Below are positions 1 through 6,629 of a stretch of DNA of 8,422 nucleotides, in pieces; the first letter of the stretch is position 1; every line of letters begins with the position of its first letter. A program made the position numbers and the translations under genes. The notes beneath the pieces were generated by a model. The model did not search any database. It worked only from the letters and a program-made list of their open reading frames with translations, and was not told the origin of the DNA. The DNA lies in NCBI GenBank assembly GCA_937981305.1, contig CALJPB010000230.1:1-8422 (forward strand). The letters are read 5' to 3'. Source of the DNA: an uncultured Selenomonas sp. Lineage in GTDB: Bacteria; Bacillota; Negativicutes; Selenomonadales; Selenomonadaceae.

Positions 1-634
1 GCAGGTAGACATCGCGCAACTCTTTTTCCGTAAAGAAGTAAACCCCGAGCAGCATGATAAAGATTGCAAGCGCCGTAATGCCGCTGACGTAGGGGAAGTC
101 ATAGAGAAATACCCTCTCGATCTGATGTGAGGCACGATCCAGCCGCACGCGGTCAAACTGCCCAAGCACCCAGATGTTGTCCGAGTGTATCTGCATATAG
201 AGCTGCCGCCCGACCGCCCATGCGGGCAGATCGACGAGATGCCATTTGCGCCCGTAGGAATGACCGTGTACCGAGAGATCTCCGTAGCGATAGATGGAAA
301 CACCATCCAAAAAGATCTGCACAGACTGATCAATTGTTGAGAAAAACAGACTCTCATCCACCCCCGTATCGGGCGGGATATAGACACGCACCCAGACATA
401 GTGCATCCCCTCGGGCGCGGATACACCGAACTGCGGATTGAACCGCCGCCAACGCCCCTCATCCTTCGGAAAGTCCGGAACCGTCCTCTCCATCTTGGCA
501 TCCGGGTTTGGCACATTCTCCTGCCAATACTCCCATGAGAGTTCCGTATCTGCGGCAGCAACGGTATGTCCTGTGCAAAGAAGCAATGCGAAAATCATTG
601 CTTGTATAAACCCACAAAAACGTCGACAAATCAT
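1..634 (-). CDS. N-terminal part of a membrane sensor-like protein (truncated by window edge)
   Basis: An uninterrupted minus-strand frame runs from ATG at 634 off the left edge, giving 211 residues with no stop. The start has a strong ribosome site (GGGGGAGG, 649-642, 7 bases before ATG). Residues 1-28 look like a signal peptide: Arg4-Arg5, a hydrophobic run from about 12 to 20, and a likely cut after Ala-Ala-Ala28. Residues 33-170 are rich in short beta-type stretches and aromatics (YVWVRVYIPP, VQIFLDG, GRKWHLVDLP, GRQLYMQIHSDN). This resembles the jelly-roll, carbohydrate-binding-like sensor domains placed before 7TMR-type receptors. Residues 183-201 form a membrane helix, followed by FTEKELRDVYL, which suggests further helices beyond the edge. 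The output domain (GGDEF, kinase or other) is not visible. The gene follows aroB after 57 bases on the same strand. That it is a gene is well supported; the sensor role is inferred from layout only. Confidence 0.82.
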   Translation of the reverse strand, partial: MICRRFCGFIQAMIFALLLCTGHTVAAADTELSWEYWQENVPNPDAKMERTVPDFPKDEGRWRRFNPQFGVSAPEGMHYVWVRVYIPPDTGVDESLFFSTIDQSVQIFLDGVSIYRYGDLSVHGHSYGRKWHLVDLPAWAVGRQLYMQIHSDNIWVLGQFDRVRLDRASHQIERVFLYDFPYVSGITALAIFIMLLGVYFFTEKELRDVYL

Positions 635-691
635 CCAACCACCTCCCCCTATTTTATTATTCGTTGAGATAAGAGATTTTCTTAAACCGCT
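635..691 (-). other. Short intergenic gap between aroB and the sensor-like gene
   Basis: These 57 bases are AT-rich apart from the ribosome site. They contain a perfect but weak 5-bp inverted repeat (plus-strand TAAGA at 670-674 and TCTTA at 680-684, loop of 5) and an AT stretch (minus strand AATAATAAAAT) just before the Shine-Dalgarno. The AT stretch could hold a -10 element, but I see no convincing -35 partner. There is no GC-rich stem with a U-tract, so a strong terminator after aroB is not evident. Confidence 0.35.
642..649 (-). promoter_or_regulatory. Ribosome binding site fixing the start at 634
   Basis: GGGGGAGG on the minus strand lies 7 bases before ATG at 634. With the signal peptide that follows, it settles both the existence and the start of the left-edge gene. 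Confidence 0.75.
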
Positions 692-1777
692 TTAGGAAGA
701 AAGTCCTATTATTTTTTTCCGTACGATATCCTCCGGAACATCGGCGTGCACGGAAACAGTTCCAATCTCCTCGGCAAGCACCCAATGAATACGTCCTCCT
801 ACTGTCTTTTTATCGTGAAAAAGATCGTTATACATCGCATCCGGTGCAACGCCCTCGGCTCTGGTCGGCAGCCCCATCCTGCGAATCAACTGTTCGATGC
901 GGAAAAGATCCGCTGTACTGAGCAGCCCCATCGCAACGCTGATATCCGCTGCCCCGATCATACCAATCGCAACTGCTTCGCCGTGGCGATAGCACGTGTA
1001 GCCCGTCTCCTTCTCGACGGCGTGTGCAATCGTATGACCGAAGTTCAGGATGCGGCGCAGCCCCCCCTCGCGCTCGTCCTGCCGCACGACATCCGCCTTG
1101 ATCTCACAGGAGCGCGCAATCATATGCGCCGCCGCGGCGGGTTCGAGAGTAAGGACATCCGCGCAGTGCTCCTCAAGCCACGCAAAGAAGTCCGCGTCAC
1201 AGATGATGCCGTACTTGATGATCTCACCGAGCCCCGTTGCAATCTCCCGCGCGGGCAGCGTCCGCAGCAGATCCAGATCCACAAAGACGGCATCGGGCTG
1301 ATAGAACGCACCGATGAGGTTCTTGCCGAGCGGATGATTGACGGCGACCTTGCCGCCGACACTGGAATCTACCTGCGCGAGGAGGCTCGTCGGCATCTGG
1401 ATGAAAGGAACGCCGCGCATATAGCTCGCCGCAACGAAGCCCGCAAGGTCGCCGACCACGCCGCCGCCAAGTGCAATGATCGGAGACTTCCGATCGAGGC
1501 CCAGCTCGATTGCACGCGTAAAAAGTTCGTTCGCCTGTGTGAGACTCTTCGACGACTCGCCCGCAGGAATCGTGACGATCTCCGCGTGCACACCCGCACG
1601 TGCAACAATGCCTGCGACAGCATCGGAGCAGAGCGGAGCAACATTCGTATCCGTGACGATCATGCCGTGTGCGGAGTACCCTGCCCGAGACACGAACGAA
1701 ATGATTTCGTCGGCGATGCCGCTGCCGATCACGATCGGATAGCTGCGTGCCCCGAGTTCGACCATTACCTTACGCAT
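692..1777 (-). CDS. aroB: 3-dehydroquinate synthase
   Basis: Cytoplasmic NAD+- and divalent-metal-dependent enzyme that converts DAHP to 3-dehydroquinate, the second step of the shikimate pathway. The 361 residues match the usual family length. The nucleotide-binding stretch IALGGGVVGDLAGF covers 101-114, and the substrate-site segment MPTSLLAQVDSSVGGK covers 128-143. The three metal ligands are Glu184 (GLGEIIKYG), His248 (NFGHTIAHA) and His265 (RHGEAVAIGM). The frame is open further upstream inside aroK, but ATG at 1777 is chosen because GGAG lies 8 bases before it and the protein then starts at the normal place (MRKVMVELG followed by SYPIVIGSG). The start lies one base after the aroK stop, so translation is probably coupled. 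It is the last of three aro genes. Nothing in it looks broken. Confidence 0.97.
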   Translation of the reverse strand: MRKVMVELGARSYPIVIGSGIADEIISFVSRAGYSAHGMIVTDTNVAPLCSDAVAGIVARAGVHAEIVTIPAGESSKSLTQANELFTRAIELGLDRKSPIIALGGGVVGDLAGFVAASYMRGVPFIQMPTSLLAQVDSSVGGKVAVNHPLGKNLIGAFYQPDAVFVDLDLLRTLPAREIATGLGEIIKYGIICDADFFAWLEEHCADVLTLEPAAAAHMIARSCEIKADVVRQDEREGGLRRILNFGHTIAHAVEKETGYTCYRHGEAVAIGMIGAADISVAMGLLSTADLFRIEQLIRRMGLPTRAEGVAPDAMYNDLFHDKKTVGGRIHWVLAEEIGTVSVHADVPEDIVRKKIIGLSS

Positions 1778-1778
1778 A

Positions 1779-2300
1779 TCATTTTCTCCAAATCCGCGTC
1801 GCCTGTACGATATACTCCGCCACCTCGAGCGGGGCGCGCCCGCTCGTATCGACCGTAATGTCCGCTGTCTCGTAGAGGGAGCTGCGCTCCTCCAGCAGAC
1901 GCACAACCGCCGCACGACGGTCGCCCGCGTCGGCATCGTCGAGAACAGGGCGTGTACCGCGTGCCGCCGTCCGTTGCAGGATGGTGTCAACGTCGGCAGT
2001 CAGGGCGACAAGGATGCCATTTTGGCGCAGCAGCGCAACATTCTCCGCATCCTTGACCGTGCCGCCGCCCGTCGCAATGACGAGGTTCATACGCGCTGAG
2101 ACAGCACGCACGGCTTCCTTCTCGCGTGCGCGAAAATACGGTTCGCCCTGCTGTTCAAACATCGCAGGAATCGTCATACCGCACCGCGCCTCAATCTTCT
2201 TGTCGAGATCGTGAAAGGCACAGCCAAGACGTACGGCGAGCAGATGTCCGACGCTCGTCTTGCCCGTCCCCATAAAGCCAATCAATACGATGTTCTTCAT
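1779..2300 (-). CDS. aroK: Shikimate kinase
   Basis: Cytoplasmic kinase that phosphorylates shikimate with ATP to shikimate 3-phosphate, step five of the pathway. It has 173 residues, typical for the family. The P-loop GFMGTGKTS is at 8-16. The DLD motif at 31-33 (Asp33 is the expected shikimate/Mg contact) leads into an FRAREKE segment, then the glycine-rich ATGGGTV motif, and RGTRPVL lies in the LID region. Two starts are possible. ATG at 2300 overlaps the aroC stop in a classic ATGA junction and gives the usual family N-terminus (MKNIVLIG). ATG at 2312 adds four residues and has a weak GGAAAG upstream. I chose 2300 on family length and coupling. The gene is intact and translationally linked to aroC before it and aroB after it. 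I cannot distinguish AroK from AroL by eye. Confidence 0.95.
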   Translation of the reverse strand: MKNIVLIGFMGTGKTSVGHLLAVRLGCAFHDLDKKIEARCGMTIPAMFEQQGEPYFRAREKEAVRAVSARMNLVIATGGGTVKDAENVALLRQNGILVALTADVDTILQRTAARGTRPVLDDADAGDRRAAVVRLLEERSSLYETADITVDTSGRAPLEVAEYIVQATRIWRK

Positions 2301-3466
2301 AGCGTCTGCCATCGTCTTTCCATCCGCGTGCGATAGGCGGCAAGCGAGGCATGGAGATCCGTCATGGAGTCCGCATGAAACTGCGTGCAGATCGCATCGG
2401 CAAGGGCGAAGGCGACCATCGCTTCGCCGACGACGGAGGCGGCGGGAACGGCACAGGCATCGCTGCGCTCCTTGCTCGCCGAGACCTCCGCACCTGTTTC
2501 AAGATCGACCGTATGCAGCGGGGTCATCAGCGTAGGGATGGGCTTCATCGCTGCGCGCACGATGAGCGGTTCTCCGTTCGTCATGCCGCCCTCAAGACCG
2601 CCCGCGCGGTTTGTCCTGCGACAGGGACGGCCATCTGCGCCCCGATAGAGTTCGTCGTGAACCGCACTGCCCGGCAGATGCGCACACGCAAAGCCCGCAC
2701 CGATCTCCACGCCCTTGATCGCCTGAATGGACATCACAGCGCCCGCAATCTTCCCATCGAGGCGCGCATCCCACTGCGTATGCGTTCCAAGCCCGACGGG
2801 CAGTCCACGCACAACGATCTCAAAAATGCCGCCGAGCGTGTCACCCGCCTCCTGTGCCTCGTCGATGCGTGCTTTCATCCGTATCTCTGCCGCAGGATCG
2901 CAGCAGTTCAGATCATCACTGTTCGTCACGCCGATGTCCTCGTCACGGATGGCCGCACGATCCACCGCCACACCGCCGATCTCCGTCACGTGGGAGACGA
3001 CGGTCACGCCGACGGCGGCGAGCAGCTGACGGCAGACCGCACCGACGGCGACACGCATCGTCGTCTCGCGTGCACTCGATCGCTCAAGGATGTCACGCGC
3101 ATCATGGCGGTCATATTTGAGCACACCCGCAAGATCGGCGTGCCCCGGACGAACGGCGGTCACCCGCGCCCCCGACGGCGCACCAAAGGGATCCATACGC
3201 TCCGTCCAGTTTGCAAAGTCGCGGTTCACCACCTGCAGAGTGATCGGTGCGCCCAGCGTCTCGCCAAAGCGCAGTCCCGAGAGAACCGCGATGCGATCCG
3301 TCTCGATCTTCATGCGTCCGCCGCGTCCGTACCCCTGCTGACGGCGTGCCAGCTGTGCATCAATCTCCGCACGCGAAATGCGCAGCCCCGCCGGCATCCC
3401 GTCCAGAATCGCCGTCAGTGCTGCTCCATGCGACTCGCCGCCCGTGACAAAACGCAGATGACTCAT
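2297..3466 (-). CDS. aroC: Chorismate synthase
   Basis: FMN-dependent cytoplasmic lyase that converts 5-enolpyruvylshikimate 3-phosphate to chorismate, the last common step to aromatic amino acids and folate. The 389 residues fit the longer form common in Firmicutes. Visible signatures are GGESHG at 9-14, the RRQQGYGRGGRMKIETD segment at 41-57, RPGHADLAGVLKYDRHDARD at 106-125 with ERSSARETTMRVAVGAV after it, and a C-terminal segment with SDACAVPAASVVGEAM. ATG at 3466 is preceded by GGGGGA six bases away. It is the first of the three aro genes and follows pilO after an 88-base AT-rich gap, so it may have its own promoter or be read from the pilus operon. Nothing abnormal is seen. Confidence 0.97.
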   Translation of the reverse strand: MSHLRFVTGGESHGAALTAILDGMPAGLRISRAEIDAQLARRQQGYGRGGRMKIETDRIAVLSGLRFGETLGAPITLQVVNRDFANWTERMDPFGAPSGARVTAVRPGHADLAGVLKYDRHDARDILERSSARETTMRVAVGAVCRQLLAAVGVTVVSHVTEIGGVAVDRAAIRDEDIGVTNSDDLNCCDPAAEIRMKARIDEAQEAGDTLGGIFEIVVRGLPVGLGTHTQWDARLDGKIAGAVMSIQAIKGVEIGAGFACAHLPGSAVHDELYRGADGRPCRRTNRAGGLEGGMTNGEPLIVRAAMKPIPTLMTPLHTVDLETGAEVSASKERSDACAVPAASVVGEAMVAFALADAICTQFHADSMTDLHASLAAYRTRMERRWQTL

Positions 3467-3554
3467 CCAAATCCCCCTATTTATGTAAGAACCATATTCG
3501 ATCTAAAAAATAAATTCGCTTTATTTTTTTCTTTTCCTGCCATGCAGCATACGT
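3467..3554 (-). other. Intergenic gap pilO-aroC
   Basis: This 88-base gap is the longest between genes in the window and is strikingly AT-rich against its surroundings. It holds the AT inverted repeat and, next to aroC, the GGGGGA ribosome site. I looked for -35/-10 pairs on the minus strand and found only weak candidates (TATGGT, TACATAAAT), so a promoter here is plausible but not shown. Confidence 0.4.
3505..3529. terminator. AT-only inverted repeat between pilO and aroC; possible weak terminator
   Basis: A perfect 10-bp inverted repeat of A and T only (AAAAAATAAA at 3505-3514 and TTTATTTTTT at 3520-3529) surrounds a TTCGC loop. It sits in the middle of the 88-base gap. On the minus strand the second arm ends in a run of six Ts, so it could slow or partly end transcription leaving pilO. 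A stem without GC is weak, so an intrinsic terminator is doubtful. It could instead be an AT-rich promoter-proximal element for aroC. Confidence 0.3.
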
Positions 3555-4130
3555 TTATTTATCAGGAACAGCGCCATGCCCCATATCCCTCGGCTGTTCC
3601 GCCCCTGCGTACGCCGCAATCTCGATGCGAAGGACAGCGTGTACAACAGTCCCCTCTGTGGTCAGTGCAAAATCGCCGAAACGAACTGCACGCTCCCCCT
3701 CCTCTATCCCGTGAAGGAACGAGAGGACATCAAAATAATTACCGTGCAGATGCAGCTCCATCGGCTGTATGACCAGGGGATCCGTACGTACGGCAGGCAT
3801 TGCTGTGACTGCGTCAATGGTCACCCCGCTGCGCCGCGCGAACGTCTCCGACGCATGGATAAAGTCCCCCTGACCGCCCCCCTCCGGGAGCGCACGGGCA
3901 AGGCGCAGCTGACGCAGATGCAGCTTTTCCTCCGCCTGTGTATCGCGCAGCAGCATCTGATGATAGGCATCCACTCGAGCACACTGCACCTGCGCCTCCA
4001 TCCGCGCAGCATATGCAGCCTCTCGCATTGCCGACAGATACGGTGCAAGTACGAAAGTATAGAGAAGGCAGAGACTCGTCGCCCAACTCAATGCAAGCGC
4101 CATGCACCGACGTTCTGAAAACCGCTCCAT
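3555..4130 (-). CDS. pilO: PilO-like inner-membrane pilus assembly protein
   Basis: This 191-residue protein has the PilO/GspM layout. A short Arg-rich cytoplasmic start is followed by one membrane helix (about 10-32), an extended helical, probably coiled segment (about 33-82, many Ala, Arg, Glu and Gln), and a small alpha/beta periplasmic domain. The VIQPMELHLHGNYFDVLSFLHGIE stretch, in two parts around 120-143, resembles the PilO ferredoxin-like fold core. In type IV pili PilO pairs with PilN in the inner membrane and aligns the assembly platform. ATG at 4130 has AGGAGG four bases upstream, and the gap to the previous stop is 8 bases. It is the last pilus gene before the aro genes; no PilP or PilQ gene follows. 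The call rests on topology, a few core residues and position, because sequence conservation in this family is low. Confidence 0.75.
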   Translation of the reverse strand: MERFSERRCMALALSWATSLCLLYTFVLAPYLSAMREAAYAARMEAQVQCARVDAYHQMLLRDTQAEEKLHLRQLRLARALPEGGGQGDFIHASETFARRSGVTIDAVTAMPAVRTDPLVIQPMELHLHGNYFDVLSFLHGIEEGERAVRFGDFALTTEGTVVHAVLRIEIAAYAGAEQPRDMGHGAVPDK

Positions 4131-4138
4131 CCGCCCTC

Positions 4139-5314
4139 CTACCAGTCGCTGTGCAGTGTGAAACGGATCACAGACGCTGCCTCACGATCCCTTGACGGTA
4201 CCGTCCCCGTATCCGAAAGCGTAACCGCTGTGGGAAAAAAGGAATCCTCCTCCATGATTTTCATAAATGCGGCGAGTGCCGTATAGTCTTCCGCAACGCC
4301 GTCCATACGGACAGTCCGCCCCTCCGCCCGCACCCCCGTAAAGCGGATGCCGTCCACCGATACACCGCCAAGATGTACAAGCAGCGCACGCAGCGGCAAA
4401 GATTCTGTGGAAAACGCGCACAACGCTTCCTCGCGCTGCGCGACATCATTGTGCCGTGCGAAAAAGTTCTCCATGTGGCCGTATTCGGACGCGTGCTGCT
4501 GCAGCTCCGCCCCGGCATACGCAGCAGCATCCTGCGCCGTCATACAGGCCGCAACGTCGGCACTCACACAAGCGGCAAAAAACACGGTCGCAAGAACAGC
4601 GATCAGCGGTGCAGCCGCCGTGCGAATGTGTTCGCGCAGCGGCTTCTCCTCCGTCCAGTAGAGATGCTCCGCCGCCCCCGCATATAGGAGCATTCCTGCA
4701 TAGACAGCAGGGGTATCCTCGGAGCGCACCGGCTCCCATGACGTACGGCTCACATATGCCGCCGCAATCATATCCGCATATGCGCTTTCCTCCTCCGGGC
4801 AGATCGTAAGCCGCCGCAGATCGAGACTCAGCGCACGGAATGCAGCGAAATACCCCCGTACACGCTCCTCCTCCATACACGCCATCCAATAGCACGGCGA
4901 CGGGCAGTCAGGCAGCTCCATGCAGCAAATACACCGCTCACAAGGCCTCTGCTCCCCCCGCTCATCCTCCTCCGCACGCTCCGCCCAGAGAAGTGCCGCC
5001 CGCAGCTCCGCACCCGCGAGCCGTACGGGAAGCTCCCGCAGTCCAGTCTCCGCCTCGGCGGCGGGAAGCGCGAGCGCAAGCGGAAGCTGCTCCCACCCCG
5101 CACGCACGAGTTCCGCACGAACGAACGAAGCCAGCGCACGCGCCTCCGAGGGAGCCGGGCAGCCGTGCTCCGCCGTGCGCGACTCCGTAACCTGCCACGC
5201 ACCGTCCACCGCTTCGGGAGCATCCAGCCGAACGAGCACCAAGCCATGATCCGAAGGATACAGCCCTACCCCCGCGCGCGGCGGGTGTAGGCTAAAACCA
5301 ACGCCGCCAAACAT
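4139..5314 (-). CDS. PilM-PilN-like fused assembly protein (GspL-like layout)
   Basis: This single 391-residue chain appears to combine a cytoplasmic PilM/GspL-like part with a PilN-like part. Residues 1-230 are soluble and look like a reduced actin-like fold (GVGLYPSDHGLVLVRLD near the start, YAGMLLYAGAAEHLYW at 205-220). I see no clear nucleotide-binding motif. Residues 234-254 form one membrane helix (APLIAVLATVFFAACVSA). Residues 258-300 are probably coiled coil. Residues 305-391 match the PilN/fimbrial assembly domain pattern (GVSVDGIRFTGVRAEGRTVRM, then AEDYTALAAFMKIMEED). Seven cysteines lie in residues 125-146, which is unusual. ATG at 5314 is chosen over upstream codons because GGGGGAG precedes it closely; it overlaps the previous gene by 23 bases. 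GspL has the same order (actin-like domain, helix, periplasmic domain), so it may act like GspL in recruiting the assembly ATPase. The PilN half is fairly safe; the PilM half is inferred. Confidence 0.72.
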   Translation of the reverse strand: MFGGVGFSLHPPRAGVGLYPSDHGLVLVRLDAPEAVDGAWQVTESRTAEHGCPAPSEARALASFVRAELVRAGWEQLPLALALPAAEAETGLRELPVRLAGAELRAALLWAERAEEDERGEQRPCERCICCMELPDCPSPCYWMACMEEERVRGYFAAFRALSLDLRRLTICPEEESAYADMIAAAYVSRTSWEPVRSEDTPAVYAGMLLYAGAAEHLYWTEEKPLREHIRTAAAPLIAVLATVFFAACVSADVAACMTAQDAAAYAGAELQQHASEYGHMENFFARHNDVAQREEALCAFSTESLPLRALLVHLGGVSVDGIRFTGVRAEGRTVRMDGVAEDYTALAAFMKIMEEDSFFPTAVTLSDTGTVPSRDREAASVIRFTLHSDW

Positions 5315-5753
5315 AGCGCTCCCCCTTTTTCTCCAAACGTGCACGAACGATCTTTGCACGCTGCCATGTCCCACCGTCCGGCATCCGTGCACTCACGTCG
5401 CGTGCTACCGCAGCGACCTCAAGCGTCCCCGCCGGCGCGTGCTCCGACGGCGGTTCGATAAAGACGGACACTTCAATGCCGTCTGCCATAGGGATACGAT
5501 CTATCGTCACCTGCCTGTGTGTGCCTCGATCGGGCGGTACGCCATAGGCGGACGCAGAGGCTTCGAGCCGTGCGGCAGCCGTCTCCACACCGCTCTCCGC
5601 CGCAAGCCGCAGCTGCATCTCACGCTCATACTCCGCTGCGACCGCACCGCCGCTGTGCACGAAATGTGCCAGGGCAAGACCGAACAGGAGCACCACCATG
5701 AGTACACAGAGCCCGACGAGGGAGACTACGCCGCGTTCATCGCTGCCGTCCAC
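5292..5753 (-). CDS. Minor prepilin, PilX/GspK-like
   Basis: A 153-residue prepilin-like protein. The leader MDGSDERG is eight residues and ends in Gly, followed by VVSLVGLCVL and a hydrophobic helix to about residue 30. The helix continues as an amphipathic segment (EYEREMQLRLAAESGVETAAARLEA), as in PilX/GspK. Position 5 of the mature protein is Val, not Glu; lack of Glu5 is a known trait of GspK, which caps the pseudopilus tip. The start is GTG at 5753, chosen because GGGAGG stands 6 bases before it and gives a normal leader; TTG at 5786 is possible but has no such site. It overlaps the preceding gene by 17 bases. The mature protein is shorter than typical GspK and shows no sign of the large inserted domain of that family, so PilX-like is the better label. 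Confidence 0.75.
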   Translation of the reverse strand: MDGSDERGVVSLVGLCVLMVVLLFGLALAHFVHSGGAVAAEYEREMQLRLAAESGVETAAARLEASASAYGVPPDRGTHRQVTIDRIPMADGIEVSVFIEPPSEHAPAGTLEVAAVARDVSARMPDGGTWQRAKIVRARLEKKGERYVWRRWF

Positions 5754-6261
5754 CCATATCCTCCCGCAGATAAACTGCCGTCGCAATGCTGTATGTACGC
5801 CCCGTCACCGTACTCTCCCCCCTCATCTCAATGTGATAGAGGCGCGGAACGTGCACGTCCTCCTCCACGCAAAACGCCGTAATGTGAACGCCCGCCCCCT
5901 CGAATGCCCCGGTGATCGGATTGGTGACCGCATTGAGCACCAAATTCTCGTCGCTGAGCCAATATCGGTCAAGTGCCGCGCCCGTACGCGCCCACTGCCG
6001 CATCTCATAGATCCCGCGCTGCCGCTCGCCGATATGGTCGGACAGCAGGGCGGACTCCACAATCCGCGCCGCAGCGATCTGCATTTCCTGCTCCAGCTCG
6101 GCATCCGCCAACTCCTGCCGAAAGCTCCGCACACTCCACATGAGTGCAAATGCAAGAAACGTCAGAAGGAGTGCAAAGACCGACAGTGCAACGGCAAGCT
6201 CCGTGAGCAGGAAGCCCCGCACACAATCATTACGTTCCGGACGTATCTTCCACGCGCACAT
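5737..6261 (-). CDS. Minor prepilin, PilW/GspJ-like
   Basis: A 174-residue prepilin. The charged leader (MCAWKIRPERNDCVRG, 16 residues) ends in Gly, followed by FLLTELAVALSVFALLLTFL with the canonical Glu at mature position 5. A helical stretch continues through RSFRQELADAELEQEMQIAAARIVESAL. The C-terminal part is beta-rich (GRTYSIATAVYL near the end). The order after a PilV/GspI-like gene and before a PilX/GspK-like gene fits PilW/GspJ, a tip-complex minor pilin. ATG at 6261 has GGAGG ten bases upstream and overlaps the previous gene by 32 bases. A GTG at 6222 would give a three-residue leader (MRG) and cannot be excluded. The mature chain has a single Cys (Cys131 of the precursor). Prepilin identity is strong; the J/W assignment comes from gene order and size. 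Confidence 0.8.
   Translation of the reverse strand: MCAWKIRPERNDCVRGFLLTELAVALSVFALLLTFLAFALMWSVRSFRQELADAELEQEMQIAAARIVESALLSDHIGERQRGIYEMRQWARTGAALDRYWLSDENLVLNAVTNPITGAFEGAGVHITAFCVEEDVHVPRLYHIEMRGESTVTGRTYSIATAVYLREDMGGRQR
5760..5765 (-). promoter_or_regulatory. Ribosome binding site deciding a GTG start
   Basis: GGGAGG on the minus strand lies 6 bases before GTG at 5753. It supports that non-ATG start for the PilX/GspK-like gene over the TTG at 5786. Confidence 0.7.
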
Positions 6262-6628
6262 GATGCCGCATCCTCCGCACAAAATCCACCGTTTCCGCGT
6301 GCCCCGCGATCTGCCACGAAAGCCGCAGCTGCACATCGTAAAAATCCTCTGTCCGTGTGACTGAGGTTTCGACCCGATAGATGCGCTCATTTGCACGGAC
6401 TTCGGTCACGCCGCATGGGGGCGGCACCCCTGTATCCAGTGCCGCCTCCATGCGGGAAAACTGTGCGCGTGCGACAAGTGCCGCCTCCATACGCGCAGCG
6501 GCGTACTCCCGCAAAAGCGCGGTACGCGCGAAAATGCCGAGCGAAGCCGCTACCGCAAGTACAATCAGCCCGAGCAGAACAGCCTCAAGGAGAACGTGCC
6601 CCGCCTCGCCACACCTCGTTCGGTGCAT
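6230..6628 (-). CDS. Minor prepilin, PilV/GspI-like
   Basis: A 132-residue prepilin. The leader MHRTRCGEAG is ten residues and ends in Gly; the mature protein starts HVLLEAVLLGLIVLAVAASL with Glu at position 5. His as the first mature residue is less common than Phe or Met. The amphipathic helix after the membrane part (ALLREYAAARMEAALVARAQFSRMEAAL) is typical, and the C-terminal domain is short (RIYRVETSVTRTEDFYDVQLRLSW). Small size and position between GspH-like and GspJ-like genes suggest GspI/PilV. ATG at 6628 is preceded by GGAGGAGG and lies one base after the previous stop. An upstream in-frame ATG at 6670 lacks a suitable leader and ribosome site. The mature chain has one Cys (Cys72). 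Confidence 0.8.
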   Translation of the reverse strand: MHRTRCGEAGHVLLEAVLLGLIVLAVAASLGIFARTALLREYAAARMEAALVARAQFSRMEAALDTGVPPPCGVTEVRANERIYRVETSVTRTEDFYDVQLRLSWQIAGHAETVDFVRRMRHHVRVEDTSGT

Positions 6629-6629
6629 A

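Noticed and set aside
572..577. Possible lipoprotein signal (LLLC) in the left-edge gene
   Set aside because: The residues before Cys20 do not fit a lipobox (small residues at -3 and -1 are missing), and an Ala-Ala-Ala signal peptidase I site follows.
127..695. Two plus-strand frames (127-441 and 438-695)
   Set aside because: The minus strand here holds a continuous frame with ribosome site, signal peptide and domain-like sequence; the plus frames look like low-information shadows.
692..725. Plus-strand TAGGA/TCCTA hairpin followed by a T-rich run, resembling a terminator
   Set aside because: It lies within the aroB coding end and would act only on plus-strand transcripts, for which no gene exists; the stem is only 5 bp.
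746..1858. 370-codon plus-strand open frame opposite aroB
   Set aside because: Same reasoning: Arg-, Asp- and His-rich translation without motifs, while the minus strand carries intact catalytic residues of 3-dehydroquinate synthase.
2351..3772. 473-codon plus-strand open frame opposite aroC and the end of pilO
   Set aside because: It is a shadow of the aroC reading frame: composition is rich in Arg, His and Ala, no ribosome site or recognisable motif is seen, and the opposite strand encodes a clear chorismate synthase.
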